Assembly: GCA_034408855.1 (NCBI GenBank) | Contig: JAWXCK010000040.1 | Span: forward strand, 1-64,000 | Reading direction: 5' to 3' | Origin: JAIYDQ01 sp034408855 | Lineage (GTDB): Bacteria > Planctomycetota > Planctomycetia > Pirellulales > Pirellulaceae | DNA: 64,000 nt | Part shown: one piece after another, positions 27,274 to 36,334 of the stretch | Position numbering within the stretch: position 1 is the first letter of the stretch | How the letters are laid out: every line of letters begins with the position of its first letter | Notes under the pieces: generated by a model | Told to the model about the DNA's origin: nothing | Seen by the model: only the letters and a program-made list of their open reading frames with translations | Databases searched by the model: none | Program-made: the position numbers and the translations under genes

Positions 27274-27357
27274 AAAACGATCTGTGTCCCCAGCTCTCCC
27301 CAAAACGATCTGTGTCCCCAGCTCTCCCCAAAACGATCTGTGTCCCCAGCTCTCCCA
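27274..27357. repeat. 28-bp tandem repeat, three copies
   Basis: The unit AAAACGATCTGTGTCCCCAG plus CTCTCCCC is repeated head to tail at 27274-27301, 27302-27329 and 27330-27357; only the last base of the third copy differs. There are no spacers, so it is not a CRISPR array. It sits just before, and probably replaces the start of, the broken PSCyt2/PSD1 gene. Confidence 0.93.
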
Positions 27358-27373
27358 CGATTTGCAGCCACAG

Positions 27374-28698
27374 CCAGAAGCTGCACCCGACATTTTGGCT
27401 CGCCGCTTAAGCCTTTCGCTAACCGGTCTAACGCTATCGCTCGAAAGAGTCGACCAATTTGTAGCGAACTATCACGTTGAAAGAAAAACGGCAATTGAAC
27501 AATTGGTTGATGAACTATTGAGCAGTCAAGCGTACGCTGAACACTTTGCATGGGGCTGGTTAGATGCCGCGCGGTATGCCGATACGAACGGCAATCAAGT
27601 CGATGGCTTTCCAGGTTCTGTTGGATGGCGAGCTCACACGGATGAAATGCACGCATGATGTCACCAACGAAAACGGTGGAACGGTTGGCAAAGATGCTTT
27701 GGTTCTGGGCGGTGGTCCATTCCTAGATCGCTTTCGTGGAGCACTCACCGATGGACCAGCTTGGAAATCCGGTAACGGCAAATGTTCCAGCGGTTTTACC
27801 AAACTTGGCCGACGTTGACCAAGCTGATCGATTATCGCTTGCGGACTGGTTGGTTGCTCCCAATCATCCGTTAACGGCCAGAGTTGCCGTCAATCGCGTA
27901 TGGCAACAGCTTTGGGGGCTTGGTTTTGTCGATTCGCCTGAGAATTTCGGGACCCAGTGTGGCCGTCCTGAACATACAGTGTTGCTCGATTGGTTAGCGA
28001 CCGAGTATGTGCGTCTTGAATGGGATACGAAAGCCTTGATCAAAACGATCGTCACCAGCGCGACCTTTCGGCAAAGCTCATCAGCATCTGAGAGTGCCTG
28101 GAAAATGGATCCTAGCAACCGTCGGTTGGCGCGCGGACCGCGTTTCCGATTGCCCATTCACGTCCTTCGCGATCAAGCCCTAGTGCTAGGTGGTCTGTTG
28201 AAGTCTGAGGTCGGTGGACCGCCAGTGCTGCTGGAACCGCAATCCGAACTGAAAGGTGAGAAGCCAACCAACGCAATGAAAATCGATACTCATCGACGAA
28301 CGCTTTACACGTTTTGGAAACGCAATGGTCCTCATCCGATGCTGGCGTCTTTCGATGTTGCCGATCGCAATCAATGCGACCTGCGCGTTCGGCGAACGAA
28401 TACTCCGCTACAAGCGTTGGTGACGTTGAATTCTTCAGACTTTGAAGAGGCGACCCAGGGCTTGGCCGGAAGAATTCTAGATCATGCGTCGGATGATGCA
28501 ACAAGATTGCGTTTTGCATTTCGATCGACTGTCGGAACCATTCCATTCGAAGAAGAGTTAGAAGTCTTACAGCAGGCCTTAGCTAACTATCGAGTCAGTC
28601 GAGTAAAAGAGTCGAATTTAATCGATGCCGAGCAGGCAGCTTGGTTGGCGCTTGCGAATATGCTTCTCAACGTCGACGCGACTCTCACTTTGGAATAG
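27374..28698 (+). pseudogene. Broken PSCyt2/PSD1 (DUF1549-DUF1553) protein
   Basis: Two halves of a planctomycete secreted cytochrome-type protein are visible but not joined. The first (27374-27630) is the DUF1549 beginning: ILARRLSLSLTGL and WLDAARYADTNGNQVDGF. The second (about 27745-28698) is the DUF1553 end: DRLSLADWLVAPNHPLTARV, NRVWQQLWGLGF, CGRPEHTVLLDWLA and RRTNTPLQALVTLN. The frame changes near 27740, several hundred residues between the halves are missing, and the signal peptide and heme (CXXCH) domain at the front are absent, replaced by the tandem repeat. It is followed directly by a broken DUF1501 gene, its normal partner. Confidence 0.85.
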
Positions 28699-30041
28699 GA
28701 TTATGATGAAGCAGCGCGAAGGTCATTCGCAGCCGGAGTCGGAGGCTTCCCGCAAAACACTCCGAAAGCAAAACGTGTTATTTCACTTTTTCAAGCAGGT
28801 GGTCCATCACAACTCGACTTGCTCGACTACAAACCGGGTCTCAAGAAGTGGCATGGCATCGATTTGCCGAAGTCGGTCATGGGCGATGCGAAATTCACTG
28901 GAATGGTCAACGGTCAATCGTCATTTCCTGTAGTCGCCTCGCCTTGGAAGTTTTCTCAATACGGTCAAAGTGGGGCTTGGGTTAGCGAGTTGTTTCCCGA
29001 GTTCGCGAAAGTCGTCGATGAAGTTTGCATTATCCAATCGATGACCACTCCTCAGGTCGATCACGATGCGGCCATTACTTTTCTACAGACGGGTCATCAG
29101 ATTGCCGGACGACCCACCGTCGGAGCTTGGGCGGCATACGGCTTGGGTAGTGTATGCGAAGATCTACCTGCTTTCGTGATTCTCCGAAGCAAGAAAGGCG
29201 ATTCGTTTCTTGTAGACCGTCATTGGGGAGCGGGCTTCTTGCCATCTCGATTCCAAGGTATTCAGTTTGGAGATCAGGACATTCGCCGGTTCAGTATCTT
29301 GATAATCCACATTGGATGAGCGATGAACTTCGCGGTCGAACGATTCATGATATTGCTTCATTGAATCGGTTGCATCATCGTGAAGTCCACGACCCTGAGA
29401 TCGAAACCCGAATTTCTCAATTCGAGATGGCGGCTCGTATGCAGATGAGTGTCCCTGAGTTGGCTGATCTTAGCCGTGAAACTGAATCGACGTTTGCATT
29501 GTATGGCGAGGACGCAAAAGAACCGGGTACGTATGCTTACAATGCATTAATGGCGCGACGGCTAATCGAACGCGGTGTTCGCTTTGTTCAACTATTTCAA
29601 GGTGGTTGGGATCATCACAGTCACTTACCGCGTGAGAACGTCGAATTCTGTCAACACACCGATCGCGCCAACGCTGCATTGGTATTCGACCTCAAGCAAC
29701 GCGGCTTGCTCGATGAAACGTTGGTGATATGGGGAGGTGAGTTTGGGCGGACCGTCTTTTGCCAAGGCAAGTTAGAAAAGAATGATTTTGGCCGAGAACA
29801 TCACGGTCTATGTTTTACGATGTGGCTAGCTGGCGGCGGAATTAGGCCAGGCATCGTTTTCGGAAAGACCGACGAATGGTGTTTCCGAGTGACCGAGGAG
29901 CCTGTCACGGTTCATGACTTATACGCCACCATTCTTCACTTGATGGGCATCGATCACCAGCTCCTGACTTTTCGCAATCAAGGACGCGACTATCGACTGA
30001 CCGATCTCTACGGAAGCGTCGTCAAGCCGATTCTCGTTTAG
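28699..30041 (+). pseudogene. Frameshifted DUF1501 protein
   Basis: A DUF1501 (sulfatase-like fold, secreted) gene of nearly full length without start codon or signal peptide. The first frame (28699-29319) contains PKAKRVISLFQAGGPSQLDL and IQSMTTPQVDHDAAITFLQT. Near 29280 the frame shifts, and the second frame continues to 30041 with YLDNPHWMSDELRGRTIHD, RLIERGVRFVQLFQGGWDHH, VIWGGEFGRT and the usual HGLCFTMWLAGGGIRPG. The first codons follow the stop of the PSD1 remnant with no gap. Correcting one base near 29280 would restore the fold, but the missing N-terminus means it cannot be exported normally. Confidence 0.87.
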
Positions 30042-30091
30042 CGCGCTGCGGGCTTGGGCAAATCAGCGGGCAGAGCCGATATCGGGTTGAT

Positions 30092-31429
30092 TCATAAAAT
30101 GATTTCCTTCGCCACTTTGCAGGTCGTGTCGACGCCGATGCCGTTGTGCTGGAGCTTGGTGAAATCGCGGCCGCACATCCAGAGGATGGTGGCGTGGAGG
30201 TCGCGGACGTGGATGGGATTCTCGACGGCGGTGAAGCCTTGTTCGTCGGTGGCGCCATAGGCGAAGCCGGGCTTCACGCTGCCGCCGGCCATCCACCAGG
30301 TGAAGGCGCTGCCGTTGTGATTCATGTGGCCGGGGCCGCCGCGCCCCATCTCGCCGCCCCAGACGACGAGTGTTTGATCGAGCAGGCCGCGTTGCTTCAA
30401 ATCGGTGATGAGTCCGGCGAGCGGTTGATCGCAGGCCTGGGCGAGGTTCGGGATGAGGCCGCGCACTTGCGTGGGGGTGTGTGTGTCCCAGTCTCCCTGA
30501 CCGCCTTCCAGGTTCGGCACGGACATGCTCGGCACGACTACGAATCGCACGCCGCGCTCGACGAGGCGACGCGCGAGCAGGAGCTTCGTGCCGGTGCTGC
30601 GGGTGGGCAGCGAATCGAGACCGTAAAGTTTGCGAATCGCCGGATTTACGGCCTCCTTTTCCACGTCGAAGGCCTCGGGCGCCGCGGTCTGCATGCGATG
30701 CGCCGCGAGGAAGGACTCGGTGCGCGAGTCTAGCTTGGCGACGTGCGGATGACGGGCGCTGAATCCGGCGTTCAACGCGCTGAGTTCCACAAGCCAGCGT
30801 CTTTGGTCGGCATCGGCCATCGGGCTTTTAAGATTGGCGATGGGATGCTCCAGGTCGCTGACGGGTTGCGCCTGCAACGATGGCGGCAGTCCGCCTGCGC
30901 CCGTGGATCGCGCGCCGCCATGCACCTCGCCATCGCTGACCGCCCACTTGTCGCCGAGCACACAACCGGAGAGCAGCACGTGCCCAGGCAGCGATGGATT
31001 GCCGCTGCCGAGTCCGTGCAGCATCCACGCACCGAGACTCGCACCAAGTTTGCTCGCGGCGGTGAAGATGTGAATGCCGCCTTCGTTGTGCGTCGCGAGC
31101 GCGCCGTAACCTGAGCGAATGAGGCACAGTTCATCGGCCACTTTTTGCAGACTTGGAAACACATCGCCAATCTCGATTCCGGACTGGCCGCATTTCTTGA
31201 AGCCAAACGGATACAGATCTGTATTGGCGATGTGCTTGGGTTTGTCGAAGGTGTGCGCCTGCCCCGGACCGCCTTTGCAATAGTAGAAGATGATGCTCTT
31301 CACCTTGCCGGGGTGATGCAGCGGCAGCGATTTCGCGGCGACGAATTTCTCATCGGCCCAAAGTGAACCCGTTGCGCAAATGACGGGCGCGGCGGCGATA
31401 CGGGTGAGAAGGTGGCGACGTGTGATCAT
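30092..31429 (-). CDS. DUF1501 protein, Tat-type signal
   Basis: A 445-residue intact DUF1501 protein. It begins MITRRHLLTRIAAAPVICAT, a twin-arginine-like signal. Family landmarks are SIIFYYCKGGPGQAHTFD, ELCLIRSGYGALATHNEG, ARRLVERGVRFVVVPSMSV, WDTHTP, VVWGGEMGRGGPGHMNHN and WWMAGGSVKPGFAYGATDE. DUF1501 shares the alkaline phosphatase/sulfatase fold; its biochemical role is not established. The upstream gene is the broken PSD1 homologue, seven bases away, the normal operon partner. Base composition is visibly richer in G and C than the flanking genes, and codons often end in G or C, pointing to transfer. Confidence 0.88.
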   Translation of the reverse strand: MITRRHLLTRIAAAPVICATGSLWADEKFVAAKSLPLHHPGKVKSIIFYYCKGGPGQAHTFDKPKHIANTDLYPFGFKKCGQSGIEIGDVFPSLQKVADELCLIRSGYGALATHNEGGIHIFTAASKLGASLGAWMLHGLGSGNPSLPGHVLLSGCVLGDKWAVSDGEVHGGARSTGAGGLPPSLQAQPVSDLEHPIANLKSPMADADQRRWLVELSALNAGFSARHPHVAKLDSRTESFLAAHRMQTAAPEAFDVEKEAVNPAIRKLYGLDSLPTRSTGTKLLLARRLVERGVRFVVVPSMSVPNLEGGQGDWDTHTPTQVRGLIPNLAQACDQPLAGLITDLKQRGLLDQTLVVWGGEMGRGGPGHMNHNGSAFTWWMAGGSVKPGFAYGATDEQGFTAVENPIHVRDLHATILWMCGRDFTKLQHNGIGVDTTCKVAKEIIL

Positions 31430-31435
31430 GGTATG

Positions 31436-32655
31436 TTATTCGATGTAAAGGATTTCATTCCCGCAGAGCAGCAACGTGATGAACTCGGTGATTTCATCCC
31501 TCGCCTGCGCGGTGCCCGTTTGCATTCGGCGACGTTCGATAAAGTCTCGCGGAAAGGCGCGTTCGTCGCCGGTGGGCGGGCGCTGGAGGATGTGTTCGTA
31601 GGACGCGGCGGGCGACGAGATCATAAACCGTCGGGCGATCGAAGTAGGGTGTGTATTCGGCGGCATCGAGCTTGCCGATATCAGCGAAGGGCTTGCCAGT
31701 GCGCAGCCTCGCCATCGTGTTGAGGATCGCTTCGTATTCGAGACGTCGAACCGATTGTCGTGCGAAGAAACGATTGTCGGGGTCTTTCGTGAAGTCTGCT
31801 TCCGCCGTAACGGATGAGCGGCGATACGCATCGCTCATCACGATGCGACGAATCAGCTTTTTCAACGACCAGCCATCGCGAACGAACGACTCCGCGAGGC
31901 CGTCGATGAGTTCGGGAAAATCAGGCGTCTCACCGAGCCGACCGAGTTCCTTCGGCGTGCGGCAGAGGGCTTCGCGAAAGAGATGCTGCCATGCGCGATT
32001 CACCGCAGCGCGGGCGACGAGCGCGGCTTGCGTGGAGTCAGGAATGGTGAGCCAATCGGCGAGTTGTGCGCGTCCGCTGCCTTCGATGGCTAGCTTAGAT
32101 TCGCCAAAGAACACCGGCGTCGCACGCGGCACAAGTTTATCGGGAACCCGGCGTTGAGCTTGATGCTGGTCTGGCGGATGAAGCCGTTCAGTCGCGCCTG
32201 TTCGGCGATCAACTTGCGCTGCTTTGCCACTGCGGCCTCAGCCTCGGCTTGCGATTTCGTATTGATCGGCAGAGGCGCATTCCAACTGCTCTGGAAGAAA
32301 CCCAGCAGCGCGTAGTAGTCGCGCTGCGAGATGGGATCGAACTTGTGATCATGGCAGCGCGCACATTCGAGGCTGATGCCCATGAGCGAGCGGCCCATGA
32401 ATTCCACGCCCTCGTCGAGCTTGTCCATCAGCACGAAAGTCTGTGTGGCGACGTCTTCAAAGGTGCGCTGACCGTTCAAAGGCACCGCCGCCGCCAAGGC
32501 CTGATCCACCGAGTAATCACCACCCTCGAAGGCCTTCATCTTGTCGCCCGCGAGATGCACCCGGGATCGGCTGCGCTAGCAGGGTCCGTCGCGGGCTCGA
32601 CCGCCGAGGCCACGAGCGACAGGGTCCGGGTGAGGAGGACTGAGTGGAGTTTCAT
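31436..32655 (-). pseudogene. Broken PSCyt2/PSD1 protein (GC-rich copy)
   Basis: A decayed DUF1549-DUF1553 gene. The ATG at 32655 opens a short signal peptide (MKLHSVLLTRTLSLVASAVE) that runs, after a deletion, into the end of the DUF1549 domain in another frame: DEGVEFMGRSLMGISLECAR, CHDHKFDPISQRDYYALLGF (about 32560-32160). After a second gap the DUF1553 domain follows at 32132-31600 with RAAVNRAWQHLFREALCRT, then a frame change leads to the conserved end SYEHILQRPPTGDERAF and LLCGNEILYIE, stopping at 31436. The heme domain is gone. It shares the high GC content of the downstream DUF1501 gene. Confidence 0.85.
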
Positions 32656-33023
32656 GGAGAACAATCTATCTAAACATACACGTCTTGTCACGCATTTGAG
32701 CCGCGTTTGACCTGGATCACCTTCACATCAAGCCGCGAGGCCTTGCATGCTGCGATGTCATCCTCAGGGAAATCAATCGAGTCGAGTGGATTAGACTGAA
32801 GGTTAAACGGGACTGGCTTTCGACACGGTGAGCATCGTCACACCCGATGCAAGTCCGCAACGGCACTTGAACAAGCCGCATTCATCTCGCCGGATAAGGT
32901 GATTCCCGATGGAGCTATCGCTGTCCATTGGGCTGGTGCCAGAGATTCGATGATTCGATTAGTTCCCGAGAATTTTCCGCAACCTGGAAATCTCGAGTTG
33001 GTTTGGATCCCACGAATCTTCCC
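32656..33023. other. Spacer with faint gene remnants
   Basis: No intact gene. On the plus strand, the frame from about 32866 encodes a protein-like tail (AFISPDKVIPDGAIAVHWAG ... LVWIPRIFP) that stops at 33027 with an ATGA overlap onto the esterase remnant's start, as if it were the end of a former upstream operon gene. On the minus strand a tail ending KVIQVKRGSNA lies near 32700-32800. Neither is recognised. Confidence 0.4.
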
Positions 33024-33388
33024 ATGAATAAGAAGTTGCTTATCGTGTTTTTCGCACTGCTTTCAATAGGCATCGTTTTCCTGCAAATCGGGAACGTGCG
33101 AGCACAGGCAGTTCCGTCTGGTCATGTCGAGTTGAAGATTCCGTTGGGCGATCTTGAGCGCCGATGCGTTGTTCATTTGCCGCCGGAGCATAACAAGACT
33201 AAGCCGATCCCGTTTAGTCACTATGCTGCACGGAATGGGTGGCACAGCAGCCAACGCAATGCGCGAGACCGGCTGGTCAGCGAAAGCGGATTTGGAAGGG
33301 TTTATCGTCGTCTATCCTGAAGTTACGCGACCAAACGCTCAAGGCGACTGACGCCATTTGGGATTTCCTAAAACAGCATCCTATCATT
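33024..33388 (+). pseudogene. Gutted secreted esterase (PHB-depolymerase-like)
   Basis: Three parts of an alpha/beta-hydrolase remain in three frames. Part one is a signal peptide and first strands (MNKKLLIVFFALLSIGIVF ... ERRCVVHLPPEHNKTKP). Part two has the oxyanion segment MLHGMGGTAANAMRETGW and EGFIVVYPEVTR. Part three is the family's tail, DAIWDFLKQHP, at about 33348-33380. The catalytic middle (the GxSxG serine, aspartate and histidine segments) is missing. It is the LpqC/polyhydroxybutyrate depolymerase type of secreted esterase and is certainly inactive. Its end touches the 3' end of the small convergent gene on the other strand. Confidence 0.8.
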
Positions 33389-33641
33389 TCCGAGGTTTCG
33401 CCGCTTCAATCAGGGCATCGATTTCCAAAACATGGTCATATGGAGCGCGTTTACGCTGGTATTTATTCGAGATGAGTTCGTGCAGTGTTTCGAGATCATC
33501 AAGTGGAATGACAGGAAACTCAGTCCATTCCGTTTCTGTTTTGAGTCGGGACCGGAGCTTCCATTTACCCGCGTGTCGCGTCGCGGTGACGAGGCGAGTC
33601 TCGCCCTCTTCGGTGTTCTCACGCCATTCGTGTTTATTCAT
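33384..33641 (-). CDS. Small conserved-looking protein of unknown function
   Basis: An 85-residue, soluble, charged protein starting MNKHEWRENTEEGETRLVTA. It has no signal peptide, membrane segment or cysteine. The composition looks like a genuine small protein, and the frame has a clean ATG, though the ribosome binding site is weak. It may be an alpha/beta protein of the sort found singly in planctomycetes. I assign no function. It converges with the esterase remnant. Confidence 0.6.
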   Translation of the reverse strand: MNKHEWRENTEEGETRLVTATRHAGKWKLRSRLKTETEWTEFPVIPLDDLETLHELISNKYQRKRAPYDHVLEIDALIEAAKPRK

Positions 33642-33700
33642 GATTCGAGTAGTCTGAAGTGATGCGACATAGAAGTTTAGACGCAGTAATGAGATGGAGC

Positions 33701-36334
33701 CTAGAAACGAACATTACCCCGCGTGCGGTAGAGAAATGCGTCGGAGGTGAGTAGCGATACGAGCAGTGCGTCCATGCTGCCGCCGCTGTCTTTGTAGGCG
33801 CGGTGTGCTTCCTGGAGAAAGGGCGCGTCGTTGAGCGTTTCGTTGCGGCCCATCCAGAATCGGAAGGCGTGGCGGACGAAGACCTGTTCGGCGCGTTCGC
33901 TTTCAGCAAGCTTCTGAATCATCTCGATGGCGTTGGTGACTTTGCCGTTCAGTGTGGGGTCGCCGGAATCGATGATCTCGCCTGTGGTGTCGACGGGTTT
34001 GTTGAGTTCCGTCTCACGATACAGGCCTGCGTGGTTGTACATCTCGAATGGTAGGCCAAGCGGATCCATCTTCTTGTGACAGGTCCAGCAATAGTCTTCC
34101 CTGGTGACCCGCATTCGGTCACGCAGTGTGTTGTTGGGCTCATCCGGAAGCATCGCGTCGACGGTAATTGGCACATCGGGAATGCCGCCGCCCAGCAGCC
34201 GTTCGCGAATCCATCGGCCGCGCCGAATCGCGTGATTGTCCATGGCATCGGAGTGGGAGACGAGCCAACTCGGATGGGTCAGGATTCCCAGACGTTCGCC
34301 TTCGGGCGCCGTCGCCAAGATACGTTCTGGTTTCATGGAGCCGTTGCCGAAGCTACGCCGACTCACGCGAGCGTAAATCTCTGGCCCCGAAAGGTTTGCT
34401 TCGGTGACGTTATGATTGACGTTCGATCGCTTATTCTTTTCCTTTGGCGTCGGCGGTTCCGTTCCTGAGTTCGCCTCCGCATTTTTCTCGGCGGCAACGG
34501 ACGCTGCGATTTCTTCCCGGGAGCGTTTCCTGCCGAAGTAGACGTTGTCTGCTTTGGTGGCCACGACCTTGTCGGTTGTTAGCAATTGTTTGAGTACATC
34601 CTTGTCTTCCTGCAGGATGAGTTCGATCAGGCAATCGGTGCTCGCCGTCGCGTCAAACATGGCACCGTAATGAGACTGTCCCTTGTTACTCGCCCCCGTA
34701 TCCGCCAACGCTTTCGAATCTTTACAAATGTAGCCGCCAAGGTCGTAGTCGAAGTACTCGCGGAAGAAACGCAGGATGCGCGGCTTTCGTATGCTGTCGT
34801 CGGCCAGCATGCGTTCTACTTCACGCTTCACATCATTCCTGGTGCGCATCCGCCCTTGGGCGATTGCGCTGCGCAACGCTTCTTCTGGCCTGATGTATCG
34901 CAGCGCGTGATTGACCGCCATGCCCAGTTCCCAGTCCTGCAGCATGACACGACCCTGTTGATCCGGTTTGCCGTGCTCGGCCAGTTCCGGTCGGAAGAGC
35001 GCGTCGCGATCAAGAAAGATGGATGACAGACCGAGGACAGCACCATCTTTCATGCCGAGCTTCTCGATGGATTGTTTGACGATTGCAAGGTAAGCGTCTG
35101 ACTCGATTTTGCTCGGCGGCCGGAAGGTCAATGCTTCGAAGAGGTAGTCGACCGCTGCGAGTAAACGCTCGTCGGTCACGCCGTCTTCCTTCAGGAGCTC
35201 ATAAACTGGCGTCAGCGGACGTACAACCTTTGGGCTGTAGACCAGACTTGTGGGCAGGCCACGTAAGTCGCCCGTCATTTTGTCCGCGATCGATTTGGGA
35301 TCGTCCGTGATTTGATACGGCTTGGCGATGCTCAGCGGACCATCCGCCATATAGCGAATGATGTCGCCAGCAATACCCAAAATCTGTGTCGCTTCGGCAC
35401 TGTTGACGGTGTAGAAGTCAGGATAGTTTTCCAGCCCATGATTGCGTGCTGACGAAAGGACGGCAGGGACGCTCTTGACTGCTGTGGCATAGGCGACCGT
35501 CCCACCCTGCCACTGGATAATGCTATCGGTACCGAAGTAGAGTTTGAGTTCACCGCCATGGTTGGTGGGAACGGCATCGCCATGGGTACGAAGGCCCGGC
35601 TTTTCCGGGTCAAACGCTGCTTCCGTGTTGATCAATTCGTTCAGACGCGTGATGTGTTCCTCAGGGGTCACGCGCCAGATGCGTGCCAGCGAAGATGTCG
35701 GTTCGAGTTGGATGCCAGCGGGCAGCGACCCAAAGAGCAGTTCGTGATCGACGAAATTGCCTTTGTTGGGATCCAGGTGAGCACGAAAACCACCCTTGTC
35801 TTGCATGACCTGTGTCAGTTCACCGACAATCCAGTCGGAGAACTGCAACCGCTGGATCACCTCTGGTTGCGCCGTGTCCCGGGGAGGCATCTCTTTTAAG
35901 GTGACCTGTGCCCACACGCTTATCCAGGTGCTGGCGTTGACTTCATCCACAGGTCCCAGGTCTTCAAGCGAAAGATTGCCCTCGGGATCTGTCTTGCCAT
36001 GACAGTCGACACAATGGTTGGCGAGAAACGATTTAGCAAAGCTGCCAAAGTCTTTGTTGACCGTCTGGCCGGGCGTGTAAGTCTCGCCTCTGGCCATGGA
36101 CAGTTGACACACCATGAATATTATCGAGGCGAGTGACAACTGCGCGTTCTTTACTCTCCCTCGGGACGTCGAACTTACGACTGTCGAATTCGCCGTAGTG
36201 GATCTTGTTAAAGATCCTATCGTGCAAGGATCTTTAACAAGATCCACGACGCCGGCAATTGGTCTGACGGGCCGGCTTCCTTTGTTGATTCTCACCTCCA
36301 GCTCGCCAACCAAAACAAATTCAAACCTACTCAT
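33701..36334 (-). CDS. DUF1592/DUF1588/DUF1585 secreted cytochrome-type protein
   Basis: An 877-residue planctomycete PSD-type protein that travels with DUF1552. An N-terminal heme-c site CVDCH (about residue 108) is followed by PSD domains: DUF1592 around EEALRSAIAQGR and ILRFFREYFDYDLGG; DUF1588 with THPSWLVSHSDAMDNH and RGRWIRERLLGGGIPD; a second heme site CWTCHKKMDPLGLPFE; and DUF1585 at the end. The role is believed to be extracellular redox chemistry on carbohydrates, unproven. Its ATG overlaps the DUF1552 stop (ATGA), suggesting coupled translation. However, the first 60 residues are not a signal peptide and are largely encoded by the palindrome at 36198-36247; a hydrophobic signal-like stretch LSLASIIFMVCQLSMARG follows only from about residue 66. 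Confidence 0.87.
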   Translation of the reverse strand: MSRFEFVLVGELEVRINKGSRPVRPIAGVVDLVKDPCTIGSLTRSTTANSTVVSSTSRGRVKNAQLSLASIIFMVCQLSMARGETYTPGQTVNKDFGSFAKSFLANHCVDCHGKTDPEGNLSLEDLGPVDEVNASTWISVWAQVTLKEMPPRDTAQPEVIQRLQFSDWIVGELTQVMQDKGGFRAHLDPNKGNFVDHELLFGSLPAGIQLEPTSSLARIWRVTPEEHITRLNELINTEAAFDPEKPGLRTHGDAVPTNHGGELKLYFGTDSIIQWQGGTVAYATAVKSVPAVLSSARNHGLENYPDFYTVNSAEATQILGIAGDIIRYMADGPLSIAKPYQITDDPKSIADKMTGDLRGLPTSLVYSPKVVRPLTPVYELLKEDGVTDERLLAAVDYLFEALTFRPPSKIESDAYLAIVKQSIEKLGMKDGAVLGLSSIFLDRDALFRPELAEHGKPDQQGRVMLQDWELGMAVNHALRYIRPEEALRSAIAQGRMRTRNDVKREVERMLADDSIRKPRILRFFREYFDYDLGGYICKDSKALADTGASNKGQSHYGAMFDATASTDCLIELILQEDKDVLKQLLTTDKVVATKADNVYFGRKRSREEIAASVAAEKNAEANSGTEPPTPKEKNKRSNVNHNVTEANLSGPEIYARVSRRSFGNGSMKPERILATAPEGERLGILTHPSWLVSHSDAMDNHAIRRGRWIRERLLGGGIPDVPITVDAMLPDEPNNTLRDRMRVTREDYCWTCHKKMDPLGLPFEMYNHAGLYRETELNKPVDTTGEIIDSGDPTLNGKVTNAIEMIQKLAESERAEQVFVRHAFRFWMGRNETLNDAPFLQEAHRAYKDSGGSMDALLVSLLTSDAFLYRTRGNVRF
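36198..36247. repeat. Perfect 21-base palindrome inside the DUF1592 start
   Basis: Arms GTGGATCTTGTTAAAGATCC plus T (36198-36218) and the exact complement (36227-36247) flank an 8-base loop. The flanks (AATTCGCCGTA on the left and GACGCCGGCAATT on the right) extend the symmetry imperfectly. It lies inside the reading frame of the DUF1592 gene, codons 30-47. It is unrelated in sequence to the GCTAACGCG family. Confidence 0.92.

Noticed and set aside
27274..27357. Possible CRISPR array from direct repeats of 28 bases
   Set aside because: The copies are directly adjacent without spacers, there are only three, and no cas gene is in the window.
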